A stretch of DNA of 64,000 bases from Yersinia massiliensis CCUG 53443 (GTDB taxonomy: Bacteria; Pseudomonadota; Gammaproteobacteria; Enterobacterales; Enterobacteriaceae), in the NCBI RefSeq assembly GCF_000312485.1, contig NZ_HE997644.1, positions 248,001 through 312,000 on the forward strand, given 5' to 3'. Below, one piece after another: positions 1-11,882 of this stretch. The position numbers and the translations under genes are program-made. Numbering within the stretch: the first letter of the stretch is position 1; each line of letters opens with the position of its first letter. The notes below the pieces were generated by a model. That model saw only the letters and a list, made by a program, of their open reading frames with translations. It was not told where the DNA came from and did no database searches.

Positions 1-119
1 GAATGTTTGAAGGTAAACTGACGTTCTAGTTCTACTTCAGAGCGACTTTTCAGTGTTGAACGTTTAGGGCGGATTAACACATCTTTGAAACCTAACTTCA
101 AACCTTCTTCAATACGCAT
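1..119 (-). CDS. guaC: GMP reductase, N-terminal fragment (cut by window edge)
   Basis: Only the first 39 codons are present. They read [20 protein letters not shown] and onward, which matches the start of enterobacterial GuaC. The family converts GMP to IMP with NADPH, releasing ammonia, in purine salvage. The ATG is at 119-117 and the gene runs off the left edge. It is divergent from coaE, as in E. coli. The 292 bp between the two starts (120-411) should hold both promoters, but I could not assign clear -35/-10 pairs there. The catalytic part is outside the window. Confidence 0.93.
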   Translation of the reverse strand, partial: MRIEEGLKLGFKDVLIRPKRSTLKSRSEVELERQFTFKH

Positions 120-411
120 GGCTTATTATTCCTGGTTAGTGGCGATAGATCGCAAAATTGATCGGGCGTAAATCACGCCATCCCAGTGAAGCTATCATAC
201 GCATGAATAATTCTTCGGCAAGACTGCGAATTCACCTTTATTTGCGCTACAATCCCACAAATTACCTGAAGAGTCGTGGTGACACTTCTCACAAGTCACC
301 AGCTTCACGTTTTTCATTATCTAGTTTAAACAGAACTCACTCCTTACTATTCATTCCTGCCTGCTTTCAGATACAATTCGGCCTCTCACTAACAGCATGC
401 AAGGCTTGGCA

Positions 412-1032
412 ATGACCTATATTGTGGCCCTCACTGGCGGAATTGGCAGCGGTAAAAGTACCGTAGCAAATGCGTTCGCTCATTTTGGTGTGCCGCTTGT
501 GGATGCGGATATCATTGCCCGCCAAGTCGTTGAACCCGGAATGCCAGCGTTAAACGCTATCGCTTCCCGTTATGGAGAAACGATTGTGCAAACTGATGGC
601 ACATTGAACCGTGCCACATTACGAGAGAAAATTTTCAGTGAGCCGCATGAAAAAGCGTGGTTAAATTCATTGCTGCATCCACTTATTCAACAAGAAACTC
701 AGCGCCAACTAGCCAATATTGTTCAACCCTATGTGCTTTGGGTCATCCCTCTGCTAGTTGAAAACGGTTTACAACACCGCGCAAATCGTGTGTTAGTGGT
801 GGATGTCGCGCCAGAGATACAGCTTGCGCGCACAATGGCGAGAGATGGTATTACCCGCCAACAGGCCGAACATATTTTAGCATCACAGGTTTCTCGCCAG
901 CAGCGGCTAGCCTGTGCTGATGATATTATTGACAATAGCGGCGATCCGTTAACTATCGCCCCGCAGGTTGCTTCATTACACCAACAGTATTTAAAATTAG
1001 CAGCCGCGGCCCAACAGGATCTACATCAATGA
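412..1032 (+). CDS. coaE: Dephospho-CoA kinase
   Basis: Last step of coenzyme A synthesis: ATP-dependent phosphorylation of the 3'-hydroxyl of dephospho-CoA, in the cytoplasm. The 206-residue product begins [17 protein letters not shown], with the P-loop at residues 9-17 and the family block [13 protein letters not shown] near residue 36. Length equals E. coli CoaE (206). An in-frame ATG lies 15 bp upstream at 397, but the conserved N-terminus fits only the ATG at 412. The stop overlaps the zapD start (ATGA), so the two genes are probably translationally coupled. Nothing looks unusual. Confidence 0.96.
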   Translation: MTYIVALTGGIGSGKSTVANAFAHFGVPLVDADIIARQVVEPGMPALNAIASRYGETIVQTDGTLNRATLREKIFSEPHEKAWLNSLLHPLIQQETQRQLANIVQPYVLWVIPLLVENGLQHRANRVLVVDVAPEIQLARTMARDGITRQQAEHILASQVSRQQRLACADDIIDNSGDPLTIAPQVASLHQQYLKLAAAAQQDLHQ

Positions 1033-1781
1033 GTGACCTCACCTCAGCAATACTTTTTGAACATCCGCTCAATGAAAAAATGCGTACTTGGTTGAGAATG
1101 GAGTTTTTACTGCAGCAATTAGAAAGCCAAAACTCATTAGATAATATCGCCAGCGCATTAACTTTTTTCCGTACGGCCTCTGATTTAATTGATGTCCTAG
1201 AACGCGGTGAAGTGCGGACTGATTTGCTCAAAGAGCTTGAGCGCCAACAGCAAAAATTGCAGCAATGGGCTGATATGCCCGGCGTTGATATGTCGCTAGT
1301 CGACACCTTGCGCAGCCAACTAAAAAACCGTGCATCTGTATTAAAGGCTGCACCACGTATTGGGCAAGCATTGAAAGAAGACCGTTTAATCAGTGTCATT
1401 CGCCAGCGACTGAGTATTCCTGGTGGATGTTGTAGTTTTGATTTACCCACTTTGCATACTTGGTTGCACCAGCCGCAAGAACAACGTAACCAGCATATTG
1501 GTAAATTGATGGCGAGTTTAGCGCCATTGAATCAATCGCTAACCCTCATTTTAGATTTAATACGTCAATCTGGCCCTTTGCGTCCACAAATTAGTTTGAA
1601 TGGTTTTTTTCAAGATAACGCCGAAGGCGCAGACCTACTCAGATTACGCTTGCCGCTGGAACCACAACTCTACCCGCAGATATCAGGGCATAAGACTCGA
1701 TACGCTATTCGCTTCTTACCACTAGACAGTGAAAATGGTACTGTGCCAGCTCGGTTATCGTTTGAATTAGCTTGTTGTTGA
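1029..1781 (+). CDS. zapD: Cell division protein ZapD, FtsZ-bundling factor
   Basis: ZapD (YacF) binds the FtsZ C-terminal tail and cross-links protofilaments in the Z ring. The 250-residue protein contains the family blocks [15 protein letters not shown] near the start, [20 protein letters not shown] in the middle, and ends in FELACC like E. coli ZapD (247 aa). It starts inside the coaE stop codon (ATGA overlap). Its partner FtsZ is encoded in the same window on the other strand (7608-8759). The first residues (SDLTSAI) differ from E. coli, the usual variable part. Confidence 0.96.
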   Translation: MSDLTSAILFEHPLNEKMRTWLRMEFLLQQLESQNSLDNIASALTFFRTASDLIDVLERGEVRTDLLKELERQQQKLQQWADMPGVDMSLVDTLRSQLKNRASVLKAAPRIGQALKEDRLISVIRQRLSIPGGCCSFDLPTLHTWLHQPQEQRNQHIGKLMASLAPLNQSLTLILDLIRQSGPLRPQISLNGFFQDNAEGADLLRLRLPLEPQLYPQISGHKTRYAIRFLPLDSENGTVPARLSFELACC

Positions 1782-1792
1782 TTGAGTTATCA

Positions 1793-1864
1793 TTATACCT
1801 AATCGATTTTTAGTCGCGGATGAGCGATGAGTGACTTCTGTCACCGACAAGATGATAGGTATAA
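1793..1864. repeat. 72-bp element bounded by a 9-bp inverted repeat
   Basis: TTATACCTA at 1793-1801 is exactly complementary to TAGGTATAA at 1856-1864. Inside lies a second hairpin, GTGAC-TTCT-GTCAC, and a TAGTCG/CGAC pairing. The element fills the gap between zapD and yacG and ends 19 bp before the yacG start. It has no U-run, so it is not a standard intrinsic terminator. It could be a miniature palindromic repeat or an mRNA-stabilising structure. I saw no second copy in the window. Confidence 0.45.
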
Positions 1865-1883
1865 ATAGATTTTAGGAGAAGAA

Positions 1884-2090
1884 ATGGAACCCGAAGTGAT
1901 TGAGGTTAATTGCCCAACGTGTGGAAAGATCGTCGTTTGGGGTGAAGAAAGCCCATATCGCCCTTTTTGTTGTAAGCGTTGCCAGCTAATTGACTTAGGT
2001 GAATGGGCGGACGAAGAAAAACGAATCCCCAGCAGTGGTGATTTGTCTGACAGTGATGAATGGAGCGAGGAAGAACCTCCTAGGCACTGA
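1884..2090 (+). CDS. yacG: DNA gyrase inhibitor YacG, zinc-binding
   Basis: Small cytoplasmic zinc protein; the E. coli homologue binds GyrB and inhibits DNA gyrase. The 68-residue product has the CxxC-x15-CxxxC zinc site (Cys10, Cys13, Cys29, Cys33) followed by the acidic, disordered tail ([10 protein letters not shown] to EEEPPRH) typical of the family. Start codon preceded by TTAGGAGAAGAA, a strong ribosome binding site. Length is close to E. coli YacG (65 aa). Third gene of the coaE-zapD-yacG cluster, convergent with mutT. Confidence 0.95.
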   Translation: MEPEVIEVNCPTCGKIVVWGEESPYRPFCCKRCQLIDLGEWADEEKRIPSSGDLSDSDEWSEEEPPRH

Positions 2091-2103
2091 TGCTCACACT
2101 ATA

Positions 2104-2134
2104 AAATGGAGCAAACTGTATTTTTGCTCCATTT
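2104..2134. terminator. Bidirectional intrinsic terminator between yacG and mutT
   Basis: A perfect 12-bp stem (AAATGGAGCAAA at 2104-2115 with TTTGCTCCATTT at 2123-2134) encloses a 7-nt loop. It sits between the convergent stops of yacG and mutT, and the A/T-rich ends of the stem provide U-tracts in both directions. Confidence 0.8.
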
Positions 2135-2148
2135 CAGCGTTCATCCGG

Positions 2149-2535
2149 CTAGGCTGTCAGTAATTTGATGATAGGGGCATTGGCAGGCGGGAACTCTTCA
2201 ACCAACAATTCGGATTGCTTCACCCAGCGCATCGGTTGCCCTTCACGACCAAAAGGCTCGCCATCCCATCCCTCGACCATATAGAAAGTTAAAGTCACGA
2301 TACGATCAGTAAAAATGTGTTCTAACACATCGAGTAAAGTCGTCTTTCGCACCACAATGCCGGTTTCTTCTAACAGTTCACGTTTTAACGCCATTTCTGG
2401 AGTTTCACCCTGCTCAATCTTTCCTCCGGGGAACTCCCAAAAACCGGCCATATGGGAGTCAGCCGCACGTTGAGTAATGAATATCTCTTGTTGGGCATTG
2501 CGAATAATCCCTACCGCAATTTGTAAATGTTTCAA
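2149..2535 (-). CDS. mutT: 8-oxo-dGTP diphosphatase (Nudix)
   Basis: Hydrolyses 8-oxo-dGTP and 8-oxo-GTP to the monophosphates, preventing A:T to C:G transversions. The 128-residue protein carries a full Nudix box near residues 37-59, GGKIEQGETPEMALKRELLE followed by ETG, with all catalytic glutamates present. Downstream of secA on the same strand as in E. coli; an intrinsic terminator lies between the two (2636-2667), so mutT expression probably depends on read-through or a promoter in the 2536-2635 gap. Confidence 0.95.
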   Translation of the reverse strand: MKHLQIAVGIIRNAQQEIFITQRAADSHMAGFWEFPGGKIEQGETPEMALKRELLEETGIVVRKTTLLDVLEHIFTDRIVTLTFYMVEGWDGEPFGREGQPMRWVKQSELLVEEFPPANAPIIKLLTA

Positions 2536-2635
2536 GTCTCCTACCTCCTAATCAGAGCCTGAGCATGGTGCTGGTATCAACATTGGCTCATGTGGCTCCC
2601 TGCTAACTTATCCTAAGAAAGATCGACCAAAAAAA

Positions 2636-2667
2636 GCCAAAATAAAGGGCGGTGTTTAGCCGCCCTT
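2636..2667 (-). terminator. Intrinsic terminator after secA
   Basis: Read on the minus strand, AAGGGCGG (2667-2660) pairs with CCGCCCTT (2652-2645) around a short loop. It is followed by TATTTTGGCTTTTTTT, giving a U-rich tail. It lies 30 bp past the secA stop and before mutT. Confidence 0.8.
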
Positions 2668-2696
2668 AGTGGTCAGTGTGAGTTATGACCTAAATA

Positions 2697-5411
2697 TTAC
2701 TGTAGGCTACCATGACACTGTTTGTATTTTTTGCCTGAACCACATGGGCACGGATCATTACGGCCCACTTTACGTTCAAGATTAGCAGCAACATTGATTT
2801 CATCTTGCGACATCAAGGCGCTGTTATCTGACTGATGGCTCAGTTGTTGCTGTTTCGCCAAACGCTCAGCTTCTTCGCGGCGTTGTACTTCCAGCGCTTC
2901 TACCTCTTCTGGCATCCGCACCTGTACTTTGCTCAATACGCTAATCACTTCATATTTCAGTGATTCCAACATGGAGGCAAACATCGCGAAAGATTCACGC
3001 TTATATTCTTGCTTAGGATCTTTTTGCGCATAGCCACGTAAATGGATTCCCTGACGCAGGTAATCCATTGCAGCCAAATGCTCTTTCCACAAGGAATCAA
3101 GCGTTTGTAGCATCACGCCTTTTTCGAAGTTACGCATCATTTCAACGCCAACAACTTCTTCTTTACGTTGATAAACTTCGATCGCCTGCTGAAGGATACG
3201 TTCACGTAACGTCTCTTCATGTAGCTGTGGCTCATCTTCCAACCACTGCGCTATCGGCATATCAAGATCGAAATCATTTTTCAGGCGCTGTTCCAGCCCT
3301 TCAACATCCCACATTTCTTCCAGTGACTGGGTTGGGATGTAGCTATCAATAACCGTTTTGAAGACGTCTTCACGGATACTGTTAATGGTTTCGCTGACAT
3401 CGGACACGTCCAGTAATTCGTTACGCTGGCTGTAGATCGCACGACGTTGGTCGCTGGCAACATCATCATATTCCAGTAATTGCTTACGGATATCGAAGTT
3501 ACGGCTTTCCACTTTACGCTGGGCGTTAGCAATGGCCTTGGTAACCCATGGATGTTCAATGGCTTCGCCAGGTTTCATACCCAGTTTACGCATCATGCCG
3601 GACACACGGTCAGAGGCAAAGATACGCATCAACGCATCTTCCATTGACAGGTAGAAACGTGATGAACCCGCATCCCCCTGACGACCTGCACGGCCACGTA
3701 ACTGGTTGTCGATACGGCGTGATTCATGACGCTCAGTACCGATAATGTGCAAACCACCTGATGCTAATACTGCGTCATGACGAACCTGCCATGCGGCTTT
3801 AATGGCTGCAATTTGATCTTCAGTTGGATCTTCCAGCAAAGCAATCTCACTCTGCCAGCTCCCACCCAACACGATATCAGTACCACGGCCGGCCATGTTG
3901 GTTGCGATAGTGACCGCACCCGGTTGACCCGCTTGAGAAACGATATCCGCTTCCATTGCGTGGAATTTGGCGTTCAGAACTTTGTGCTCAATACCTGCTT
4001 TGGTGAGCTCAGCAGAGACAACTTCAGATTTCTCAATCGAGATGGTCCCCACCAATACCGGTTGTCCATTCGCAGTACGCTCACGGATATCCTCGATAAT
4101 CGCACCGATTTTTTCCTGCTCGGTCATATAGACCAAATCAGCCAAATCCTTACGGATCATGGGACGGTTAGTTGGAACAACGATGGTATCGAGTTTATAG
4201 ATAGAGCTAAATTCGAATGCTTCGGTATCCGCAGTACCGGTCATACCAGCCAATTTCTCGTAGAGACGGAAGTAGTTCTGGAAGGTAATAGAAGCCAGAG
4301 TTTGGTTTTCGTTCTGAATTTCTACGCCTTCTTTCGCTTCAACAGCTTGATGCAAACCGTCTGACCAACGGCGCCCTTGCATGGTACGGCCGGTGTGTTC
4401 GTCGACAATGATGACTTCACCGTCTTTCACGATGTAATCCACGTCGCGGGTAAACAACACATGTGCGCGCAATGCAGCCGTGACATGGTGCATTAACATG
4501 ATGTTGGACGGAGAGTACAGTGACTCGCCTTCCTCCATGATGCCGGCTTCTACCAGCATTTGTTCAATTTGAATCAAACCACGTTCTGTCAAATGGACCT
4601 GACGTGATTTTTCGTCAACAGAGAAATGGCCTTCACCTTGGAAGGTATCCGAGTCTTCTTTTTCCTGACGAATCAGTCGTGGAATCAGTTTATTAACCCG
4701 AATGTACATCTCGGAACTGTCTTCAGCCGGACCGGAGATGATCAACGGGGTACGGGCTTCGTCGATCAAGATGGAGTCAACTTCATCCACCAATGCATAA
4801 TGCAATTTACGCTGTACACGCTCTTCAGGACTGAATGCCATGTTGTCGCGCAGATAGTCAAAACCGTATTCGTTGTTCGTACCATAGGTGATATCAGCAG
4901 CATAAGCAGCACGCTTAGCAGGCGCTGTCATATTCGGCAGGTTAATGCCCACACTCAAACCAAGGAACTCGAACAATGGGCGGTTGTTTTCGGCATCACG
5001 TTGAGCCAAATAGTCGTTGACAGTAACCACGTGAACACCACGGCCACTCAGCGCGTTCAGATAAGCAGGCAATGTTGCTGTCAGTGTTTTACCTTCACCC
5101 GTACGCATCTCAGCGATGCAACGTTCGTTCAGGACCATACCACCGAGCAACTGAACGTCGAAATGGCGCATGCCAAACACGCGCTTACTGGCTTCACGCA
5201 CGACAGCGAATGCTTCAGGAATTAAGGTTTCCAGTACCGCACCTTTCGCCAGACGCTCACGGAATTCGTCTGTTTTGGCGCGTAATTCAGCATCGGTCAG
5301 CTTTTCAACTTCAGGTTCCATGCGGTTGATTAGCTCAACCACTTTGCGCATACGGCGCAGCGTACGATCGTTACGGCTGCCAAAGACTTTGGTTAATAAT
5401 TTGATTAGCAT
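2697..5411 (-). CDS. secA: Protein translocase ATPase SecA
   Basis: Motor ATPase that drives preproteins through SecYEG across the inner membrane. The 904-residue protein (E. coli 901) has Walker A GEGKT at residues 105-109, the [14 protein letters not shown] Walker B region near 208, the helicase-like block GTDIVLGG, and the C-terminal zinc finger CPCGSG...QCHG that contacts SecB and ribosomes. It follows secM by 77 bp on the same strand. In E. coli, ribosome stalling in secM opens the secA ribosome binding site; the matching gene order and the weak Shine-Dalgarno before the ATG at 5411 suggest the same control here. Confidence 0.97.
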   Translation of the reverse strand: MLIKLLTKVFGSRNDRTLRRMRKVVELINRMEPEVEKLTDAELRAKTDEFRERLAKGAVLETLIPEAFAVVREASKRVFGMRHFDVQLLGGMVLNERCIAEMRTGEGKTLTATLPAYLNALSGRGVHVVTVNDYLAQRDAENNRPLFEFLGLSVGINLPNMTAPAKRAAYAADITYGTNNEYGFDYLRDNMAFSPEERVQRKLHYALVDEVDSILIDEARTPLIISGPAEDSSEMYIRVNKLIPRLIRQEKEDSDTFQGEGHFSVDEKSRQVHLTERGLIQIEQMLVEAGIMEEGESLYSPSNIMLMHHVTAALRAHVLFTRDVDYIVKDGEVIIVDEHTGRTMQGRRWSDGLHQAVEAKEGVEIQNENQTLASITFQNYFRLYEKLAGMTGTADTEAFEFSSIYKLDTIVVPTNRPMIRKDLADLVYMTEQEKIGAIIEDIRERTANGQPVLVGTISIEKSEVVSAELTKAGIEHKVLNAKFHAMEADIVSQAGQPGAVTIATNMAGRGTDIVLGGSWQSEIALLEDPTEDQIAAIKAAWQVRHDAVLASGGLHIIGTERHESRRIDNQLRGRAGRQGDAGSSRFYLSMEDALMRIFASDRVSGMMRKLGMKPGEAIEHPWVTKAIANAQRKVESRNFDIRKQLLEYDDVASDQRRAIYSQRNELLDVSDVSETINSIREDVFKTVIDSYIPTQSLEEMWDVEGLEQRLKNDFDLDMPIAQWLEDEPQLHEETLRERILQQAIEVYQRKEEVVGVEMMRNFEKGVMLQTLDSLWKEHLAAMDYLRQGIHLRGYAQKDPKQEYKRESFAMFASMLESLKYEVISVLSKVQVRMPEEVEALEVQRREEAERLAKQQQLSHQSDNSALMSQDEINVAANLERKVGRNDPCPCGSGKKYKQCHGSLQ

Positions 5412-5488
5412 GATTCTTAGTATCTCTTACAAGACCACCAAAGCGGCGGCCAAAGGTTGCATAAAGTTAGGGTAAATCAAGAGTAGAA

Positions 5489-6022
5489 TTAACTGAAATT
5501 GGCAGGCCCAGCGCGGATGCCTTGCACTTGTGCAAGCCAAAGCCCTGGTTTGTGTAACGAAAGGACCGGTTGTTTAATCTGCTCAGTATCACGAATGATC
5601 GCAGGTGGCTTAAACTCATGAGTCAAGAGTGCATTGAGGGTATCCAACAGCGCAAGCTGCTGAACTTGTGATGGCACGACTTGCTCAGCTTCAGCAGCCT
5701 CTTGTGCTCGGTTATAAGCAGTTTGAGGGGCCAATGCAAATGTCAGGTGACGAATAACTGTGCGCAGCGCATGCTGTTGCCAGTAGTCTACGCTGAATGA
5801 AGGGCGACGATGTATATCGTGTAGAAGCGCCAAACTCGTAAAGTTTGTCGCACTGTAGTTCTGGCGGCTTTGACTTGATGATGTGTTCGATATCGCATTT
5901 TGATCGGGCACGCCAGTGAGATTTGAAGGCACACCAAGACTCGCCGCAACCATCCCTAATAAGAGATGCGGCCAGAAATAACGCCTACCAAATTGTCGCC
6001 AACGATTTAGAATACCAATCAC
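5489..6022 (-). CDS. secM: SecM secretion monitor / arrest peptide
   Basis: Regulatory protein whose nascent chain stalls in the ribosome exit tunnel when export is slow, raising secA translation. The 177-residue product starts with GTG (6022) and [20 protein letters not shown], a long signal sequence very like E. coli SecM. The arrest segment near the C-terminus keeps W162, G168-I-R-A-G-P173. Two arrest positions differ: the E. coli Phe150 position is His157, and Ile156 is Leu163. Upstream, a DUF721 gene starts only 28 bp away on the opposite strand, so the secM promoter must overlap that gene unless secM is transcribed from lpxC. Confidence 0.9.
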   Translation of the reverse strand: MIGILNRWRQFGRRYFWPHLLLGMVAASLGVPSNLTGVPDQNAISNTSSSQSRQNYSATNFTSLALLHDIHRRPSFSVDYWQQHALRTVIRHLTFALAPQTAYNRAQEAAEAEQVVPSQVQQLALLDTLNALLTHEFKPPAIIRDTEQIKQPVLSLHKPGLWLAQVQGIRAGPANFS

Positions 6023-6050
6023 GAGTTTGAAATCCGCCGGAGCCTTATTA

Positions 6051-6581
6051 ATGCGTGAGAATCGCCCACAATTATTAGATGTTCTGTTCGATGATGCGAT
6101 TGCGGCAGAAAACGGGCCACTACATCACGTACAACAACGCGCGACAGCACTGCTAAAACTTAACCGTGCAGTAAAAGGATTACTCCCTTCACAATTGCAG
6201 CCATGGTGCCGTGTCGCTAACTATCGACAGAGTGTTTTAGTGCTAGAAACCGCGAACGCTAGCTGGCTAATGCGCTTACGCTATGAGCAACCCGCTTTAC
6301 TTTCGGCACTACGAGCGCAAATTCTACCATCATTGTCTTCAATCGACATCAGGATTAATCCATCGTTAATGACCCGCGGCCATAACATGACGCAAGATAT
6401 CGAGAAATCAACGAAAAATCCTGAGAATTCTCCGCCATTACGTCATCTTAGTTTGGAAAGTGCTAAGGAATTAAGAGGATTAGCGAGCCGTAGCCCTGAA
6501 AAACTGAGAATAATTTTGGAACGATTAGCTGCGTTGGCCGGAGAGAGTGCCAACGCAACCAAAAGTGATGGTGATAAATAG
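6051..6581 (+). CDS. DUF721 / DciA-like protein
   Basis: A 176-residue protein with the N-terminal KH-like DUF721 pattern: repeated hydrophobics in residues 1-60, then [20 protein letters not shown] and [17 protein letters not shown], then a charged, low-complexity C-terminal half. The family includes DciA, the ancestral helicase operator of replication initiation in bacteria lacking DnaC. I choose the ATG at 6051 because GGAG lies 8 bp upstream (6039-6042); a TTG at 6027 would add eight residues. It lies opposite to all its neighbours, divergent from secM and convergent with lpxC (5 bp apart). Position between lpxC and secM/secA matches dciA position in other gammaproteobacteria. Function here is inferred; E. 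coli has no gene at this place. Confidence 0.75.
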   Translation: MRENRPQLLDVLFDDAIAAENGPLHHVQQRATALLKLNRAVKGLLPSQLQPWCRVANYRQSVLVLETANASWLMRLRYEQPALLSALRAQILPSLSSIDIRINPSLMTRGHNMTQDIEKSTKNPENSPPLRHLSLESAKELRGLASRSPEKLRIILERLAALAGESANATKSDGDK

Positions 6582-6586
6582 CCTGA

Positions 6587-7546
<960 letters not shown>

Positions 7547-7607
7547 TTATAACAAGATCGGCGGGACAGTTTAGCACAAAGAGCGGAGATTCCAATATTT
7601 TCGGAAA

Positions 7608-8759
7608 TTAGTCGGCTTGCTTACGCAAAAATGCCGGGATATCCAAATAATCGGGCTCTTTATTGGTTTGAGCAGTCGGGTCATTGACCACTTTAGCCGC
7701 AGGCTTAACTTCCTGAGGTAAAGGAGACATACCATGCTGCTGGTAACGGTGGTCCATCACAGGCTGAGTCTGCTTGTTAGTCACCAGCGTGATTTCAGGA
7801 CGTTTGTCCATACCGATACCGGTTGCCACCACAGTGACGCGCAGTTCATCGTTCATTTCTGGGTCTAACGACGTCCCGATAACCACGGTCGCATTGTCAG
7901 ACGCGAATGCACGAATGGTGTTACCCACCGTTTCGAACTCATCCAAACGCAAGTCGAAGCCGGCTGTGATGTTGACCAGCACGCCACGGGCACCAGACAG
8001 GTCGATATCTTCCAGCAACGGGCTGGAAATCGCCATTTCTGCTGCTTCTTCCGCGCGATCTTCACCGCAAGCCACACCAGAACCCATCATGGCATAACCC
8101 ATTTCGGACATGACTGTGCGCACGTCAGCAAAGTCAACGTTCATCAGACCTGGGCGGGTGATCAGCTCAGCGATACCCTGAACAGCGCCTTTTAATACGT
8201 CGTTAGCTGCACCGAATGCATCCAGTAACGAGATGCCACGACCCAGAACTTTTAGCAACTTATCGTTCGGAATAGTGATCAATGAGTCCACATGTTTGGA
8301 CAACTCAGCGATACCCTGCTCAGCGAACGCCATGCGTTTCTTGCCTTCAAAATTGAAAGGCTTGGTCACTACAGCAACGGTCAAAATGCCCAAATCTTTT
8401 GCCACTTCGGCAACAACAGGGGCAGCACCAGTACCTGTACCACCGCCCATACCGGCAGCGATAAAGACCATGTCCGCGCCATCAAGAGCGGCACGCAGTG
8501 CTTCACGGTCTTCTTCAGCAGAATTGCGACCCACTTCAGGGTTCGCGCCAGCACCCAAACCTTTGGTAATACCGCTACCAATTTGGATGGTTTGGCCAAC
8601 AGCCGTCTTACGTAGCGCCTGAGCGTCTGTATTAACGGCGAAGAATTCAACACCTTCGATGCGCTCGCGCACCATGTGTTCGACGGCATTGCCACCGCCA
8701 CCACCGACGCCGATGACTTTAATCACCGCGTCATTGGTTAGTTCCATAGGTTCAAACAT
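7608..8759 (-). CDS. ftsZ: Cell division GTPase FtsZ
   Basis: Tubulin homologue that polymerises into the Z ring. The 383-residue protein shows the nucleotide-binding GGGTGTG at residues 105-111, the synergy (T7) loop with NVDFAD near 207-212, a variable linker ([10 protein letters not shown] to QTNKEPD) and the conserved C-terminal peptide [14 protein letters not shown] that binds FtsA, ZipA, ZapD and MinC. Length equals E. coli FtsZ. It follows ftsA after 72 bp. Confidence 0.98.
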   Translation of the reverse strand: MFEPMELTNDAVIKVIGVGGGGGNAVEHMVRERIEGVEFFAVNTDAQALRKTAVGQTIQIGSGITKGLGAGANPEVGRNSAEEDREALRAALDGADMVFIAAGMGGGTGTGAAPVVAEVAKDLGILTVAVVTKPFNFEGKKRMAFAEQGIAELSKHVDSLITIPNDKLLKVLGRGISLLDAFGAANDVLKGAVQGIAELITRPGLMNVDFADVRTVMSEMGYAMMGSGVACGEDRAEEAAEMAISSPLLEDIDLSGARGVLVNITAGFDLRLDEFETVGNTIRAFASDNATVVIGTSLDPEMNDELRVTVVATGIGMDKRPEITLVTNKQTQPVMDHRYQQHGMSPLPQEVKPAAKVVNDPTAQTNKEPDYLDIPAFLRKQAD

Positions 8760-8831
8760 AGTTTCTCTCCGTTTTGTGCCTGTCGCTTCGAGATCAATAA
8801 ATAGGTTCAGCTTGATCTCTTTGTTGAAACA

Positions 8832-10088
8832 TTAAAACTCTTTTCTCAGCCAGCTATTGATACGTTTAAACCAATTGCCCACTGAGGCACGTTTTTCTAC
8901 TTCTGACTCACCACTGAGATGAGATTCTTTACCATAGTGCAACAACCCAACAGCAGTGGAGTAATAGGGTTCCTGTGCATAATCCGTCAGCCCAGTGATA
9001 TTGAGCGGTTGGCCGATGCGAACCTGGGCATGAAACACCCGTTGCGCGCATTCTGCCAGACCATCAATTTGTGCGGCGCCGCCTGTCAGCACGATACCGG
9101 CTGCCAGATGATGCTTCACGCCTTGCTGACGTAGTTGCTCCTGCAATTGTAAAATCTCGTCGTTAACTAAATTCAGCAACTCGGTGTAGCGTGGTTCTAT
9201 AACCTCAGCGAGTGTCTGTCTTTGCAGACTACGCGGAGGGCGTCCGCCAACACTTGGCACTTCTACACTTTCATCCTTGCTGACAATCGACCCGAGCGCA
9301 CAGCCGTGTCGAACTTTAATCGCTTCCGCATCTGTTGGCGGTGTACCAAAAGCATAAGCAATGTCGCTGGTGACCACATTCCCGGCGTAAGGGATAACTT
9401 TGGTGTGCCGTAACGCGCCACCGGTATACACCGCCATATCCATCGTGCCACCGCCAATATCGACGACACAAACACCCAGCTCACGCTCATCTTCGGTCAA
9501 AACGGCATAACTTGCTGCCAAACCGGCGAAAATCAGTTGGTCCACTTTGAGGCCACAACGTTCCACCGCTTTGACGATATTTTTTGCCATATCGTTATGG
9601 CAGGTGATCAAATGCACTTTTGCCTGCATCCGCACACCAGACAGCCCAACAGGATTTTTGATGCCTTCCTGATAGTCGATAGCATATTCTTGCGGAATAA
9701 CGTGCAAGATACGATGCTCATCACGCACACGTACCGACTTCGCGGTATGTACTACGTTCTCGACATCTTCCTGTGTCACTTCTTCTTCTGAAATAGGAAC
9801 CATCCCTATTTCATTCTGACAACTGATATGTTTGCCCGATAATGCCAAGTAAACAGATGAAATTTGGCAATCAGCCATTAACTCAGCCTGATCGATAGCG
9901 CGTTGGACGCACTTCACTACCGATTCAAGGTCGTTAACCCCACCCTTATCCATGCCACGGGATGGGCAACTGCCGACCCCAATAATATTGACCATGCCAT
10001 CGGGCAGAACTTCCCCTACCAATGCGGAGACCTTTGCCGTTCCGATCTCAAGACCTACTACCAGTTTTCTGTCCGTCGACTTGATCAT
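8832..10088 (-). CDS. ftsA: Cell division protein FtsA
   Basis: Actin-like ATPase that tethers FtsZ to the membrane. The 418-residue protein has the phosphate-1 region [11 protein letters not shown], the DIGGGTMD phosphate-2 block near residue 215, and the amphipathic membrane-targeting helix at the C-terminus ([13 protein letters not shown]). Its start overlaps the ftsQ stop by 4 bp, indicating translational coupling. Two residues shorter than E. coli FtsA, in the linker before the terminal helix. Confidence 0.97.
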   Translation of the reverse strand: MIKSTDRKLVVGLEIGTAKVSALVGEVLPDGMVNIIGVGSCPSRGMDKGGVNDLESVVKCVQRAIDQAELMADCQISSVYLALSGKHISCQNEIGMVPISEEEVTQEDVENVVHTAKSVRVRDEHRILHVIPQEYAIDYQEGIKNPVGLSGVRMQAKVHLITCHNDMAKNIVKAVERCGLKVDQLIFAGLAASYAVLTEDERELGVCVVDIGGGTMDMAVYTGGALRHTKVIPYAGNVVTSDIAYAFGTPPTDAEAIKVRHGCALGSIVSKDESVEVPSVGGRPPRSLQRQTLAEVIEPRYTELLNLVNDEILQLQEQLRQQGVKHHLAAGIVLTGGAAQIDGLAECAQRVFHAQVRIGQPLNITGLTDYAQEPYYSTAVGLLHYGKESHLSGESEVEKRASVGNWFKRINSWLRKEF

Positions 10089-10960
10089 TGTTGTTTTGCC
10101 TGTGCCTGATTCTGTTGCGGATTACTGTTCTGCTGGCCATTTATGGGTTGTTTACCACCTTGGGGTAGTTCACCACCCTGACTGCCGATGAAGACAGGAG
10201 CCCAACCTATTGCTGCTCCTGTTTCATAACGCAAATCAACATAACTGACGCGTTTATCTGGCTGCTGTTGCAACATCGGGTATAACTCAATGAAACGTTG
10301 CAAACGGCCCATTCTGTCATCCCGTCCCAGCTCCAGCCGAACATCATTATCTAAGGCCAATTGCCAAGAATGTCGGGCACTCATCGCCGCCATTTTTAGC
10401 TGATACTTATTGGCCGCTAATACTTTGCTCATTGCCCGATAGCCTTCAAGAACATCTTGTTCACTGCCTTCTGGGCCATACAGTAATGGCAATGCCTGTT
10501 TGCCGATTCGTTCAGAAGGCACACTGAATGACCGCCCCTGCTCATCAACCATATGTAAATCATTCCAGCGGGCAAAGGGAACATACTCCACCAGATGGAT
10601 TTTCAGCTCATCCGGCCATTGTTTACGCACGCTGGCCTGCTGAATCCAAGGCAACCGTTCAATCTGTTGCTGGATGATGTTTACATCCTGCGTCATAAAC
10701 GTGCCCGGTGCGCCCAATGCCAGAATCGCCTGGCGAATATCATCATTGGTGGTGTAATGGCGTTCACCTGTCACCACCAACTTCGATAGTGGTAAACGGC
10801 TAGCGTCCTTCATCCACCCAACGACCACCCAACCGCCCCAGAGCATGGTTCCAAGGACCATTAGCAGGAAAATCATACCTGCCAATTGTCCTCCGTTACT
10901 GCGCCGGGCTACGCTGGTTTCAGCCGCACGTTCGCGCGCATTCAGGGCAGCTTGCGACAT
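10085..10960 (-). CDS. ftsQ: Cell division protein FtsQ
   Basis: Bitopic inner-membrane divisome protein that joins FtsB/FtsL and early division proteins. The 291-residue product has a cytoplasmic N-terminus, a membrane segment ([20 protein letters not shown], about residues 28-47), a POTRA domain starting [20 protein letters not shown], and a beta domain. The C-terminus ends in a Gln/Asn-rich tail ([20 protein letters not shown] and a few more residues), longer than in E. coli. Starts 1 bp after ddlB and overlaps ftsA by 4 bp. Confidence 0.96.
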   Translation of the reverse strand: MSQAALNARERAAETSVARRSNGGQLAGMIFLLMVLGTMLWGGWVVVGWMKDASRLPLSKLVVTGERHYTTNDDIRQAILALGAPGTFMTQDVNIIQQQIERLPWIQQASVRKQWPDELKIHLVEYVPFARWNDLHMVDEQGRSFSVPSERIGKQALPLLYGPEGSEQDVLEGYRAMSKVLAANKYQLKMAAMSARHSWQLALDNDVRLELGRDDRMGRLQRFIELYPMLQQQPDKRVSYVDLRYETGAAIGWAPVFIGSQGGELPQGGKQPINGQQNSNPQQNQAQAKQQ

Positions 10961-10961
10961 C

Positions 10962-11882
10962 TCAGTCAGCCAACGTCAGAATTCGGGCCACCAATTGGGA
11001 GAAACTCAACCCATATTGGCGGGCTGCCATCGGCACTAAACTGTGGCTGGTCATACCCGGTGACGTATTTACTTCAAGCAAGTAAAAATTGCCGTCGCTA
11101 TCTTGCATAACGTCTACTCGCCCCCAGCCGCTGCAACCCAGCGCCTGATAAGCCTGTAATGCTAATGTCGCCAGTTGTTGTTCTGACTCATCACTCAGGC
11201 CGCTTGGACAGAAGTATTGCGTTTCATCCGACAGATACTTCGCTTCATAATCATAAAACACGCCCGGCGCTTGAATACGGATGGACGGTAAAACCTCCTC
11301 GCCGAGGATCGCGACAGTAAATTCAGGGCCGCTCAACCATTTTTCAATCAACACATCAGTGTCATGGCGGAACGCTTCAACTAGCGCGCTCTGTAACTCA
11401 TTAGCGTGATCAACTTTGCTCATGCCCACGCTAGAGCCTTCATGACTTGGCTTGACGATTAATGGCAGGCCAAGCTTAGCGACACGGGCCGCCAATTCCT
11501 CTGACGAAAGTGTTTCAAACTGTTGACGATTCAACGCAACATACGGCGAAATGGGTAAATCTAATGCCTGCCATACCCATTTAGTGCGCAATTTGTCCAT
11601 AGTCAGGGCAGAGGCCATCACACCACTACCGGTATAAGGCAGTTGCAGGAATTCCAACACACCTTGCAAAGTGCCGTCTTCACCACCACGACCATGCAGG
11701 GCGATAAAGACCTTATCAAAACCCTGTTCTTTGAGCTGAGTGGCTGGGAAGTCTTTGGTATCAACGCCATGTGCGTCGATACCTGCTTCACGCAAGCCCG
11801 CTAAAACGGCTTGACCGGATAGCAATGACACTTCACGTTCGGCAGAGGTTCCCCCCAACAGTACCGCAACTTTCTCAGCCAT
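10962..11882 (-). CDS. ddlB: D-alanine--D-alanine ligase B
   Basis: ATP-grasp enzyme making the D-Ala-D-Ala dipeptide for the peptidoglycan stem. The 306-residue protein (E. coli 306) has the N-terminal block [19 protein letters not shown], the ATP-binding loop [11 protein letters not shown] near residue 145, and the metal-binding end [17 protein letters not shown]. Its start overlaps the end of murC by 8 bp. Cytoplasmic; product is used by MurF, encoded upstream in the cluster. Confidence 0.97.
   Translation of the reverse strand: MAEKVAVLLGGTSAEREVSLLSGQAVLAGLREAGIDAHGVDTKDFPATQLKEQGFDKVFIALHGRGGEDGTLQGVLEFLQLPYTGSGVMASALTMDKLRTKWVWQALDLPISPYVALNRQQFETLSSEELAARVAKLGLPLIVKPSHEGSSVGMSKVDHANELQSALVEAFRHDTDVLIEKWLSGPEFTVAILGEEVLPSIRIQAPGVFYDYEAKYLSDETQYFCPSGLSDESEQQLATLALQAYQALGCSGWGRVDVMQDSDGNFYLLEVNTSPGMTSHSLVPMAARQYGLSFSQLVARILTLAD

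Noticed and set aside
158-415. 85-codon open frame upstream of coaE
   Set aside because: It lies in the guaC-coaE promoter gap, overlaps the coaE start, has no recognisable motif and no good ribosome binding site.
3777-5225. Long open frames antisense to secA
   Set aside because: They mirror the codon structure of secA, have no family motif, and secA is unambiguous on the other strand.
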